In this document: positions 6,948 to 12,847 of the stretch, piece after piece | Layout: every line of letters begins with the position of its first letter | Numbering within the stretch: the first letter of the stretch is position 1 | Assembly: GCA_013696915.1 (NCBI GenBank) | Contig: JACCXR010000076.1 | Span: 1 to 13,143 of the forward strand | Direction of reading: 5' to 3' | DNA: 13,143 nt | Source: Euzebyaceae bacterium | Lineage (GTDB): Bacteria; Actinomycetota; Nitriliruptoria; Euzebyales; Egibacteraceae | The notes under the pieces: model-generated | Database searches by the model: none | Told to the model about the DNA's origin: nothing | Seen by the model: only the letters and a program-made list of their open reading frames with translations | Made by a program: the position numbers and the translations under genes

Positions 6948-7559
6948 GTGGCAGAAGGCCCACGACAGCGCGTCGCGCCGCGTACCGGACCGTTGAACCG
7001 GTTCCACCGGTGGTACTGCTGCTCCCGCGGCTGGGCCCACGAGGTCGAGGGCACGCTCGTCCCGTGGGTCGTGGACGACGTCGACCTGGGCGACGACGTG
7101 ATCGAGATCGGCCCCGGGCCGGGGATGACGACCGACGCGCTGCGCCGGCGCGTGGCCCGCCTGACCTCGGTCGAGATCGACGAGCGACTCGCGTCCCGCC
7201 TCGCCGCCAGACTCGCGGGCACCAATGTCACCGTCGTGCACGGCGACGCGACGCAGTTGCCCTTCGCCGCCGGCACGTTCAGCGGCGCGACGGCGATGAC
7301 GATGCTGCACCACGTGCCGTCGGCAGTGCTGCAGGACCGCCTGCTCGCGGAGGTCTGCCGGGTCCTGCGCCCCGGCGCGGTGTTCACCGGGTCGGACAGC
7401 CGGTGGAGCCGCCGGTTCCAGCTCTACCACCTGTTCGACACGATGACCCTGGTGGATCCGGAGCGCTTTGCCGACCGGCTGCTCGACGCCGGCTTCGTGG
7501 GGCCGCAGGTCGACACCGCCCGCGGCCGCTTCCGCTTCCGCGCGCTGCGGCCGGGTTGA
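6948..7559 (+). CDS. Class I SAM-dependent methyltransferase
   Basis: A Rossmann-fold methyltransferase of unknown substrate, 203 aa if started at GTG 6948. Motif I is VIEIGPGPGMTTD at 51-63, where the glycine-rich loop binds SAM. SVEID at 74-78 holds the acidic residue for the ribose, GDATQLPF at 99-106 is the adenine-contact motif, and AMTMLHHVP at 116-124 is motif IV. LRPGAVFTGSD follows. Similarity to the family begins at LNRFHRWYC, residue 16. A TTG at 6993 would start exactly there and give 188 aa. Neither start has a visible ribosome-binding site, and the first 15 residues look like translated junction sequence, so the start is unresolved. The gene is divergent from boxC and convergent with ogt, with no sign of an operon. 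It sits between two patches of decayed sequence. Confidence 0.8.
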   Translation: MAEGPRQRVAPRTGPLNRFHRWYCCSRGWAHEVEGTLVPWVVDDVDLGDDVIEIGPGPGMTTDALRRRVARLTSVEIDERLASRLAARLAGTNVTVVHGDATQLPFAAGTFSGATAMTMLHHVPSAVLQDRLLAEVCRVLRPGAVFTGSDSRWSRRFQLYHLFDTMTLVDPERFADRLLDAGFVGPQVDTARGRFRFRALRPG

Positions 7560-7578
7560 ACGGGAATGCCGTTGCGGG

Positions 7579-7641
7579 AGAGCGTTGGGGGCGACAGGCT
7601 CGCGCGCCCTGCAGCGCGGGACGGGTCTCGTCGGGCACGTC
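7579..7641 (-). pseudogene. Decayed fragment of boxC
   Basis: By eye, about 64 bases match boxC positions 5171-5236 at roughly 83% identity with one gap. This includes an uninterrupted 15-base block (CCCGACGAGACCCGT on the minus strand) and a 19-base block (GCGCGCGAGCCTGTCGCCC). It corresponds to the boxC segment WPDETRLALEERASLSPDAL, in the same orientation as boxC, but the gap shifts the frame. Flanking sequence shows no clear similarity. It appears to be a remnant of a duplicated boxC or a small dispersed duplication. Confidence 0.55.
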
Positions 7642-7698
7642 CTTCAAGAACCCGTCGCATGCTCTCCGGGCGGGTGTGGGCGCGCGCCGAAGGGCCGG

Positions 7699-8205
7699 TC
7701 AGCGCCCGGCGTGGCGGCGCTCGTGGTCGAGCAGCCACCGCTTGCACTCCAGGCCGTAGGCGTATCCGCCGAGCCCGCCGTCGCTGCGGACCACCCGGTG
7801 GCACGGGATCACGGGGGCGTTGAGGTTGCGGGCACACGCCGTGCCCGCGGCCCGGACCGCGGCCGGGTTGCCGGCGCGCGCTGCGAGGGTGCGGTAGCTG
7901 ACCGTCGTCCCGGCCGGGACCTCGCGGAGCACTTTCCAGACCCGCTGCTGGTGGTCGGTGCCGGCGCCATCGACCGGGAGGGCGTCGGGGGCCGTCACGT
8001 CGCCGTCGAGGTACGCGCGCAGCGCGGCGGAGAACTCGCCGAGGTCGCCGAGCCGTCGCAGCCCGACCTCCCGGAGCGCCGGCCCGAGGCGCGCCTGCAG
8101 GTCCTCCGGCCGGCCGGTGAAGCCGGCGGCGACGAGGCGGCCGCCCTCGACGAGCAGCGTGAGCGGCCCGGTGGGCGTCGGCATGGTCGCGGCGGAGATG
8201 GTCAT
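7699..8205 (-). CDS. ogt: Methylated-DNA--protein-cysteine S-methyltransferase (Ogt/MGMT)
   Basis: This protein removes methyl groups from O6-methylguanine and O4-methylthymine by irreversible transfer to its own cysteine. It is 168 aa. The acceptor motif is PVIPCHRVV with Cys135 and His136, VSYRTLA supplies the tyrosine (Tyr104), and the helix-turn-helix carries the arginine finger in AVRAAGTACARN (Arg118). GGLGGYAYGLECKRWLLDHE closes the domain, as usual. The ATG at 8205 starts two bases after the stop of the Ada-AlkA gene and has GGAAGGA just upstream inside that gene, so the two are co-translated. The Ada sensor domain upstream lacks this domain, so this gene supplies the second activity of E. 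coli Ada as a separate protein. Expression should follow the Ada-type regulator. Confidence 0.95.
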   Translation of the reverse strand: MTISAATMPTPTGPLTLLVEGGRLVAAGFTGRPEDLQARLGPALREVGLRRLGDLGEFSAALRAYLDGDVTAPDALPVDGAGTDHQQRVWKVLREVPAGTTVSYRTLAARAGNPAAVRAAGTACARNLNAPVIPCHRVVRSDGGLGGYAYGLECKRWLLDHERRHAGR

Positions 8206-8207
8206 CC

Positions 8208-9662
8208 CTAGTCCTTCCGTGTCGGGGCGAGGCTCGCCCACAGGTGCATGGCGGCGTAGCTGCGCCAGGGCCGCCACCGTTCGGCGCGCAGCTCCAGGTC
8301 GCTGGAGCGGCTGCCGGCGCCGGCGCGCCCGAGCGCGCGGAGGAGCCCGAGATCGGACGCCGGCATGGCGTCGGGGTCGCGGAACGCGCGCATCGCGACG
8401 TAGGCCACTGTCCACGGGCCGATGCCGGGCAGCCTCAGCAGCGCCTGGCGGGCTCCCCCGGCCTCGGCCGGACCGTCGAGGACGACGTCGCCGGCGCAGA
8501 CCGCCGCGGCCAGGGCGCGCACCGCCGCGGCGCGCCGGCCGGGGACGCCCATGCCGTCGAGATCGGCCTCGGCGACCGTCTCGGGGCCGGGGAACAGGTG
8601 CGTCAGACCGCCGTCCGGGCGGTCGAGCGGCGTGCCGAGCGCCGCGACCAGCCGCCCGGTGAGCGTGCTTGCCGCGGCCACGGACACCTGCTGGCCGAGC
8701 ACGGCCCGCACGGCCAGCTCGAACCCGTCGTAGGCGCCGGGGACGCGCAGGCCCGGCCGGCGGGCGACACCGGCGGCGAGCAGCGGGTCGTCCGACAGCA
8801 CCGCGTCGACCGCCGATGGATCGGCGGTCAGGTCGAACAACCGCCGGGCGCGCTGCACGACCGGAGCCAGCCGGCACGGGTCCGCGGTCCGCAGGCGGAG
8901 CAGGACGTGGCGTCGCGCGGGCACAGGCTCCAGTTCCAGGACCGCGGGCTTCCCGTCGATGCCGACCGTTCGGCGGTAGCGGCCGGCGTCGACCTCCTCG
9001 ACACCGGGCACGGCACGGGCGGCGAGGAAGGCGAGCAGGTCGTCGAACGGCAGCGGCGGGCGGTACGCCAGTCGCAGCACGAGGGCTTCGCCGCCGGCGC
9101 TCCCGGAGCCCGCGCGCAGCTGCGTCGGCGTGCGGTCGTGCGCCGATCGCACCGTGTGGTTGAACTGCCGGACGCTCGAGAAGCCCGCCGCGAAGGCGAC
9201 CTGCGTCACCGGCAGCGCCGTGTGATCCAGCAGCTGTCGCGCCATCTGCGCCCGCCGGCTGCGCGCGACGGCGAGCGGGCCGACGCCGAGCTCCGCGACG
9301 AACAGCCGGTGGAGGTGGCGCGCGCCGACGGCGAGACGGCTCGCCAGCCCGGGGATGCCCTCCTCGTCGACGACGCCCTCGGCGATCAGCCGCAGAGCCC
9401 GGCCCACGAGATCGGCGCGGAGGTCCCAGTCCGGCGCGTCGGGGCTGACCTCGGGACGGCAGCGGCGGCATGCTCGGAAGCCGTCGGCCTCGGCGGCCGC
9501 CGCGGCGGTGTAGAAGCGGACGTTGCGGGCGAGCGGGATGCGGGCCGGGCAGCTGGGACGGCAGTAGATCCGCGTGGACACCACGGCGGTGTAGAAACGG
9601 CCGTCGAACCTGGTGTCGCGGCTGGCCACGGCGCGGTAGCAGACGTCGAAGTCGGGGTGCAC
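8208..9662 (-). CDS. alkA: Ada-type sensor/AraC regulator fused to AlkA DNA-3-methyladenine glycosylase
   Basis: A 484-aa fusion that senses methyl phosphotriesters, activates transcription and excises alkylated bases. Residues 1-75 are the Ada zinc domain with Cys34, Cys38, Cys65 and Cys68 (YCRPSC, CRRC). Their spacing equals that of E. coli Ada Cys38/42/69/72, so Cys34 is the likely methyl acceptor. Residues 85-185 are an AraC-type double helix-turn-helix (LASRLAVGARHLHRLF, VTQVAFAAGFSSVRQFN). Residues about 193-305 are the AlkA N-terminal domain. The helix-hairpin-helix LPGIGPWTV (411-419) and catalytic Asp437 (MPASDLGL) define the glycosylase. The GTG start at 9662 lies 6 nt after TAGAAC, suggesting a leaderless message. 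It is first in an operon with ogt and is probably autoregulated through methylated Cys34, as in Ada. This fusion is known in actinobacteria. Confidence 0.93.
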   Translation of the reverse strand: MHPDFDVCYRAVASRDTRFDGRFYTAVVSTRIYCRPSCPARIPLARNVRFYTAAAAAEADGFRACRRCRPEVSPDAPDWDLRADLVGRALRLIAEGVVDEEGIPGLASRLAVGARHLHRLFVAELGVGPLAVARSRRAQMARQLLDHTALPVTQVAFAAGFSSVRQFNHTVRSAHDRTPTQLRAGSGSAGGEALVLRLAYRPPLPFDDLLAFLAARAVPGVEEVDAGRYRRTVGIDGKPAVLELEPVPARRHVLLRLRTADPCRLAPVVQRARRLFDLTADPSAVDAVLSDDPLLAAGVARRPGLRVPGAYDGFELAVRAVLGQQVSVAAASTLTGRLVAALGTPLDRPDGGLTHLFPGPETVAEADLDGMGVPGRRAAAVRALAAAVCAGDVVLDGPAEAGGARQALLRLPGIGPWTVAYVAMRAFRDPDAMPASDLGLLRALGRAGAGSRSSDLELRAERWRPWRSYAAMHLWASLAPTRKD

Positions 9663-9668
9663 GAGACC

Positions 9669-9674
9669 GTTCTA
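9669..9674 (-). promoter_or_regulatory. -10 box of the alkA-ogt operon (leaderless)
   Basis: TAGAAC on the minus strand ends 6 nt before GTG 9662. No ribosome-binding site is seen, so transcription probably starts at or next to the start codon. The last base departs from TANNNT; an activator-dependent promoter would be expected for an Ada-type regulon. Confidence 0.4.
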
Positions 9675-9718
9675 ACCCGTCCGCCGGGCGACGGCTGGCG
9701 GTTTTCGGACCTTCCGGT

Positions 9719-9740
9719 GACTGACCTCGAGCCGTCAGTC
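9719..9740 (-). terminator. Hairpin over the end of the PAC2 gene
   Basis: GACTGAC (9719-9725) and GTCAGTC (9734-9740) form a seven-base perfect stem with an eight-base loop that includes the TGA stop (9737-9735). It lies between the PAC2 gene and the alkA promoter. There is no T-run, so intrinsic termination is uncertain. Confidence 0.35.
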
Positions 9741-10595
9741 GGACTGGGTGCGCAGGAACCGCTCGATCTCCGCGGCGAGGTCGTCGCCGCTGGGAAGCTC
9801 CCCGTCGGCACCTCCCGAGTCGACGTGCCGCTCCAGGGCCTGGACCATCTCGCCGGCCTCGGGATGCTCGGCGACGGCCTCGTCGACCTGCTCACGGTGG
9901 AGCTTCGCCGCCGCCTCGAGCTCGGTGGTCTCCACCTCGGTGTGCATCGCCGCCGCCACGCAGCGCACCAGGGCGAGGGCCCCGCCCGGGTTCGGCGAGC
10001 CCGAAATGTAGTGCGGGACCTCGGCCCACAGCCCGACCGCGGGGATGCCGGCGTCACCGAGCGCCGCCTGCAGCACCGTGCCCGCCCCGACCGGTCCCGT
10101 GTACCCGACGATGTCGCCGGCCTCGGGGACCAGGTCGCCCGCGACCAGGTTCGTCGCGCGCATGATCCGGACGGGCCTCGTGTGGGGCGCGGCCGCCGGG
10201 TAGGCGCCGAGCCCGATTGCCGCTTCGACGCCGGCCTGCCGGCTGACGGCGACGACGGCGTCGCAGAACGCGGCCCAGCGCATGTCGGGTTCGGGGCCGA
10301 GCAGCAGCAGCGCGTCGTGGGGGCCCCCGACGGTCGCGCCCATCAGCTCGATGTCGGGCCACTCGACGCGGCGCAGCTTGCCCGAGTCCACCACGACGGT
10401 CGGCCGCCGAGCGCGGTAGTCGATGAGGTCGTCACGGTCGAAGGTCGCGACGAGCTCGGACTTCCACCGGTGCCGCAGGAACATCGCCGCCGTGCCCGCG
10501 ACGCCGCCGGCGTCGATGAAGCCCTCGAGCGCCACGAGCAGGACCGGCCGCTCCAGCGGCGGCAGTTCGGTCTGCAGGTGCAGAAGGGGGTGCAT
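9735..10595 (-). CDS. PAC2-family protein (proteasome-assembly-chaperone fold)
   Basis: A 286-aa protein of the PAC2 family (PF09754), named after a eukaryotic proteasome-assembly chaperone. The bacterial function is not established. Typical features are RPVLLVALEGFIDAGG at 16-31, the following WKSELVATFDRDDLIDYRARRP, VVVDSGKLRRVEWPDIELMG, the repeated GP/GA turns (LLLLGPEPDMRW, IGLGAYPAAAPHTRPV), GYTGPVGAGTVL and VGLWAEVPHYI. The acidic C-terminus (about 225-286) looks helical. The ATG at 10595 directly follows GAGGG, too close for a normal ribosome-binding site. TAGCCT lies 6 nt upstream, so a leaderless message is likely. The gene is downstream of rarD on the same strand with its own promoter. 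Actinobacteria commonly carry such genes, but no proteasome gene is in the window. Confidence 0.85.
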   Translation of the reverse strand: MHPLLHLQTELPPLERPVLLVALEGFIDAGGVAGTAAMFLRHRWKSELVATFDRDDLIDYRARRPTVVVDSGKLRRVEWPDIELMGATVGGPHDALLLLGPEPDMRWAAFCDAVVAVSRQAGVEAAIGLGAYPAAAPHTRPVRIMRATNLVAGDLVPEAGDIVGYTGPVGAGTVLQAALGDAGIPAVGLWAEVPHYISGSPNPGGALALVRCVAAAMHTEVETTELEAAAKLHREQVDEAVAEHPEAGEMVQALERHVDSGGADGELPSGDDLAAEIERFLRTQSD

Positions 10596-10601
10596 CCCTC
10601 A

Positions 10602-10607
10602 AGGCTA
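10602..10607 (-). promoter_or_regulatory. -10 box of the PAC2 gene (leaderless)
   Basis: TAGCCT on the minus strand ends 6 nt before ATG 10595. The identical hexamer precedes the M20 gene at the other end of the window. No clear -35 is seen; an eight-base G run (10620-10627 region) lies just upstream. Confidence 0.45.
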
Positions 10608-10650
10608 CCGAGCTCGGCGCGGGGGGGGCGCGCGGGACCGCACCGCCACG

Positions 10651-10668
10651 CGCGGGTCGGGGCCCGCG
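10651..10668 (-). terminator. Hairpin after rarD
   Basis: CGCGGG (10651-10656) and CCCGCG (10663-10668) form a six-base GC stem with a six-base loop, starting two bases after the rarD TGA. There is no T-run, which is common for terminators in high-GC genomes, but function is not proven. Confidence 0.4.
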
Positions 10669-10670
10669 GC

Positions 10671-11573
10671 TCAGGCCACGGGCTCGGCGGCGAGCGCCAG
10701 CTGGCGCCGGCGCACGGAGCGGAGCCCGTCGGCGCTGAGGACGACCAGGGCCGTCCAGACGAGCACGAACCCCACCCAGCGCGACGCCGGCATCTGCTCG
10801 CGGAAGACGAGGACGCCGATGAGGAACTGCAGGACCGGCGCGAGGTACTGCAGGAGCCCGAGGGTCGACAGCGGCACGCGGTTGGCGGCCGCGCCGAAGC
10901 ACAGCAGCGGGACGGCCGTGACGACCCCGCCGACGGCGATCAGCGCGGCGTGGCCGGTCCCCGACGCTCCGAAAGCGGCGGCGCCGCGCGCCGAGAGCAC
11001 GCCGATGAACGCGAGCGCCGGCAGCACCAGAACGGCGGTCTCCACCGTCAGGGCCTCGAGAGCGCCGACACCGGCTTTCTTCTTCAGCAGGCCGTAGGCG
11101 GCGAAGGAGACCGCGAGGACCAGCGCGATCCACGGGGGTCGGCCGTAGTCGACAGTGAGGACCACGACGGCGAGGGCCGCCAGGCCGATCGCGCCCCACT
11201 GCACCGGCCGCAGCGTCTCGCGCAGCACGACCACGCCGAGCAGGACGGTCACAAGCGGGTTGATGAAGTAGCCCAGCGACGTCTCGACGACGTGGTCACT
11301 GTTCACGCCGTGGATGTAGGTCGCCCAGTTCACCGAGATGACGACGGCGGCCAGGGTGAGCAGCCCGAGTCGTCGCCGGCCCAGCCCCCGCAGCCAGCCC
11401 CAGTTGCGCCGGACCGCCAGGAGCCCCAAGACGACCAGCAGGGACCAGACGATGCGGTGGGCCAGGATCTCCGGGGGCGTCGCCGGTTGCAGCAGCGGCC
11501 AGTACAGCGGGAACATCCCCCACAGCAGATAGGCCGCCATCCCGAACGCCACGCCCCGCCGCTCCTCGCTCAC
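10671..11573 (-). CDS. rarD: EamA-family transporter, RarD type
   Basis: An inner-membrane drug/metabolite-superfamily protein with about ten transmembrane helices in two EamA repeats, 300 aa. RarD proteins were named for chloramphenicol resistance in Pseudomonas; the natural substrate is not known. RarD signatures are the opening ERRGVAFGMAAYLLWGMFPLYW, PPEILAHRIVWSL, AVVISVNWATYIHGVNSDHVVETSLGYFINPLV and VPLSTLGLLQYLAPVLQFLIGV, each near its usual place. The GTG at 11573 is preferred over GTG 11582 because homologues begin with S/N-E-x-RRG and TACGGT ends 7 nt upstream, pointing to a leaderless start. It is divergent from selC and ends 75 bp before the PAC2 gene. Confidence 0.9.
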   Translation of the reverse strand: MSEERRGVAFGMAAYLLWGMFPLYWPLLQPATPPEILAHRIVWSLLVVLGLLAVRRNWGWLRGLGRRRLGLLTLAAVVISVNWATYIHGVNSDHVVETSLGYFINPLVTVLLGVVVLRETLRPVQWGAIGLAALAVVVLTVDYGRPPWIALVLAVSFAAYGLLKKKAGVGALEALTVETAVLVLPALAFIGVLSARGAAAFGASGTGHAALIAVGGVVTAVPLLCFGAAANRVPLSTLGLLQYLAPVLQFLIGVLVFREQMPASRWVGFVLVWTALVVLSADGLRSVRRRQLALAAEPVA

Positions 11574-11580
11574 CCGGCCC

Positions 11581-11586
11581 ACCGTA
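11581..11586 (-). promoter_or_regulatory. -10 box of rarD (leaderless)
   Basis: TACGGT on the minus strand ends 7 nt before GTG 11573. The alternative GTG 11582 lies next to and within this box, which argues against it as the start. Confidence 0.4.
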
Positions 11587-11598
11587 GCCAGGCGTGTA

Positions 11599-11622
11599 AG
11601 GACCGTCCAAGCGGTCGGTCCT
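11599..11622. repeat. Inverted repeat between rarD and selC
   Basis: AGGACCG (11599-11605) and CGGTCCT (11616-11622) are perfect inverted arms around a ten-base spacer, just upstream of the rarD -10 and about 35 bp before the possible selC -10. It could be an operator for either divergent gene. Confidence 0.3.
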
Positions 11623-11655
11623 GTCCATGCGGCCGGGGGCCTCGTGTGATCTTGC

Positions 11656-11661
11656 TATCGT
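11656..11661 (+). promoter_or_regulatory. Possible -10 box of selC
   Basis: TATCGT fits TANNNT and would place the transcript start about 8 nt before the mature tRNA 5' end. No -35 is recognisable. Confidence 0.3.
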
Positions 11662-11675
11662 CGGGCGACCACCCG

Positions 11676-11771
11676 GGAGGCGTCTGGGTTCCTGGTGGGC
11701 CCCGCGGTCTTCAAAACCGTAGAGGCGGCCTCCGGTCGCCTGGCGGGTTCGATTCCCGTCCGCCTCCGCCA
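11676..11771 (+). tRNA. selC: tRNA-Sec (anticodon TCA)
   Basis: A 96-nt selenocysteine tRNA with encoded CCA. It is charged with serine, converted to selenocysteinyl-tRNA by SelA, and delivered by SelB to UGA codons with SECIS elements. GGAGGCG (11676-11682) pairs with CGCCTCC (11761-11767), followed by discriminator G and CCA. The eighth acceptor pair expected for bacterial tRNA-Sec is T opposite C here. A six-base D stem is GGGTTC/GGGCCC (11686-11691, 11697-11702). The anticodon arm is GCGGT-CTTCAAA-ACCGT with TCA at 11711-11713. A long variable arm pairs AGGCGGCC with GGTCGCCT (11723-11741). The T arm is GCGGG-TTCGATT-CCCGT (11743-11759). The TCA anticodon, long variable arm and length separate it from tRNA-Ser and ordinary suppressors. 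selA, selB and selD are not in the window. Confidence 0.95.
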
Positions 11772-11809
11772 AGCCCGAGCCACAGCGCGCGCGACCGTCC
11801 CGGCTGCTT

Positions 11810-11832
11810 GCCGGAGACGCTGGATCTCCGGC
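11810..11832 (+). terminator. Hairpin downstream of selC
   Basis: GCCGGAGA (11810-11817) and TCTCCGGC (11825-11832) form an eight-base perfect stem with a seven-base loop, 39 nt after the tRNA CCA end. There is no T-run. It is a plausible end of the selC transcript. Confidence 0.45.
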
Positions 11833-11840
11833 CCCCGGGC

Positions 11841-11881
11841 TGTGTCGACCGAGGCCGGCTTTCGACGACTCAGTCGACACA
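11841..11881 (+). repeat. Long inverted repeat upstream of the membrane-protein gene
   Basis: TGTGTCGAC (11841-11849) and GTCGACACA (11873-11881) are nine-base perfect arms separated by 23 bases. The repeat lies 60 nt before GTG 11941, where a promoter for that gene would be expected. It could be a two-site operator or a transcribed hairpin. No convincing -10/-35 is seen beside it. Confidence 0.4.
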
Positions 11882-11940
11882 GGGCGGGGTCGCGCCGGGC
11901 GGTGCGAGACTGGCGCGCGAACCGCTCGAGGGAGACACGC

Positions 11941-12726
11941 GTGAGGGACCTGCCCGGGCCAGGCCGGCTCGGCTGGTGGCCCGCCGCCGCCGGCATGCTC
12001 GCCTTCTCGTGGGTCGCGCTCGTCCTGCCGGGGCGCCCCGTCACGCTGCTCGTGTTCCTGCTCCTCTACGGGCTCGCCCAACTCGGCGCGGCACTGGTCT
12101 ACGGGCAGGCCTGGTTCGCCCGCGGCGAGGCCCTGGAGGCCTACTCGACCGTGCTGGGATCCATGGCGCCGGTCACCCGCGACGCCGCAGGCCGGCTCGC
12201 GCTCGCGAACCCGCGAACGCGCCTTGCCGACAGCCGGCCCGCTCCGGGCCTGCTCGGCGTCGCCGCCGTGGTGATCGGCGCCAACCTCTTCGACGCCATC
12301 CTGGAGAGCGACGCGTGGCACGGCCTCGCGCTCGGCGCGACGCAGGAGGTCGTGGGCACCGCCGTCCTCGCCGCCTGCGTCCTGGTCACGTACGCCGTGG
12401 CCGCCGCGGTCGTCCGGCGGCGCGGCCTCGTGCCGGCACTGCTGCCCGCCGCCGCCGGCTGGGCCGCGGCCCACCATCTCGTCCCCGTCCTGCTGGAATG
12501 GCGCGCGCTGCTGCCGGCGCTGCCGCCGCCCCCTCCGCTGCCGGTGCTCGCCACGGCCTCCTTCGGCCTGCTCCTCGCCGGCCACGTCGCAGCGGTCGTC
12601 GTGGGCCACGACCGCGCGGTCGCCGGCTACGGCCCGGTCGCCGCCCCCGGGGCGCAACTGGAGTTCCGGGCCCTGCTCATCGTCCTGCTGCTCGCCGCGG
12701 TGACGCTCGTGTTCGGGAGGGTGTAG
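11941..12726 (+). CDS. Multi-pass membrane protein, function unknown
   Basis: A 261-aa protein with about seven hydrophobic segments. The first start at about residues 11, 33 and 103, two follow at about 140-175, and the last two are the pair ATASFGLLLAGHVAAVVV and ALLIVLLLAAVTLVF at the C-terminus. The GTG at 11941 is supported by GAGGGAGA about 6 nt upstream. Two stretches, YGQAWFARGEALEAYSTVLG and the LLAGHVAAVVVGHDRAVAGYG region, remind me of the C-terminal membrane part of actinobacterial proteins annotated as fenitrothion hydrolase. That resemblance is from memory and says nothing firm about substrate. No catalytic motif is recognised. Charged residues within helices (His and Asp in VGANLFDAILESDAWHG, AAAHHLVPVLLEW, HVAAVVVGHDRA) could be functional. 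The stop overlaps the start of the next small gene by one base. Confidence 0.75.
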   Translation: MRDLPGPGRLGWWPAAAGMLAFSWVALVLPGRPVTLLVFLLLYGLAQLGAALVYGQAWFARGEALEAYSTVLGSMAPVTRDAAGRLALANPRTRLADSRPAPGLLGVAAVVIGANLFDAILESDAWHGLALGATQEVVGTAVLAACVLVTYAVAAAVVRRRGLVPALLPAAAGWAAAHHLVPVLLEWRALLPALPPPPPLPVLATASFGLLLAGHVAAVVVGHDRAVAGYGPVAAPGAQLEFRALLIVLLLAAVTLVFGRV

Positions 12727-12824
12727 TGGTCGTCCTCGCGCTCCACGCGCAGGACCTCCTGGCGATCGCGGCCGTCCTGCTGATCTGGGTGGCGCTCCAG
12801 CGGATGCGCCGCCCACCGCGGTGA
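12726..12824 (+). CDS. 32-residue single-span membrane protein
   Basis: GTG at 12726 shares its G with the TAG stop of the preceding gene (TAGTG), a classic coupled start. The product begins VVVLALHAQDLLAIAAVLLI and continues WVALQ, then ends in a basic tail, RMRRPPR. A single helix with positive residues at the C-terminus fits a small membrane subunit. It probably works with the multi-pass protein upstream. The only direct evidence is the coupled start, the hydrophobic profile and the clean stop, so it could be spurious. Confidence 0.5.
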   Translation: MVVLALHAQDLLAIAAVLLIWVALQRMRRPPR

Positions 12825-12834
12825 GCATCGCCGG

Positions 12835-12840
12835 TAGCCT
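12835..12840 (+). promoter_or_regulatory. -10 box of the M20 amidohydrolase gene (leaderless)
   Basis: TAGCCT ends 7 nt before ATG 12848. There is no ribosome-binding site between them, so a leaderless transcript is likely. The hexamer is identical to that of the PAC2 gene. Confidence 0.4.
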
Positions 12841-12847
12841 GACGCCC

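Noticed and set aside
8244..12824. A 1526-codon open frame on the plus strand
   Set aside because: It runs antisense to alkA, PAC2 and rarD and through selC. Its composition is motif-free; only its last 32 codons coincide with a plausible small gene.
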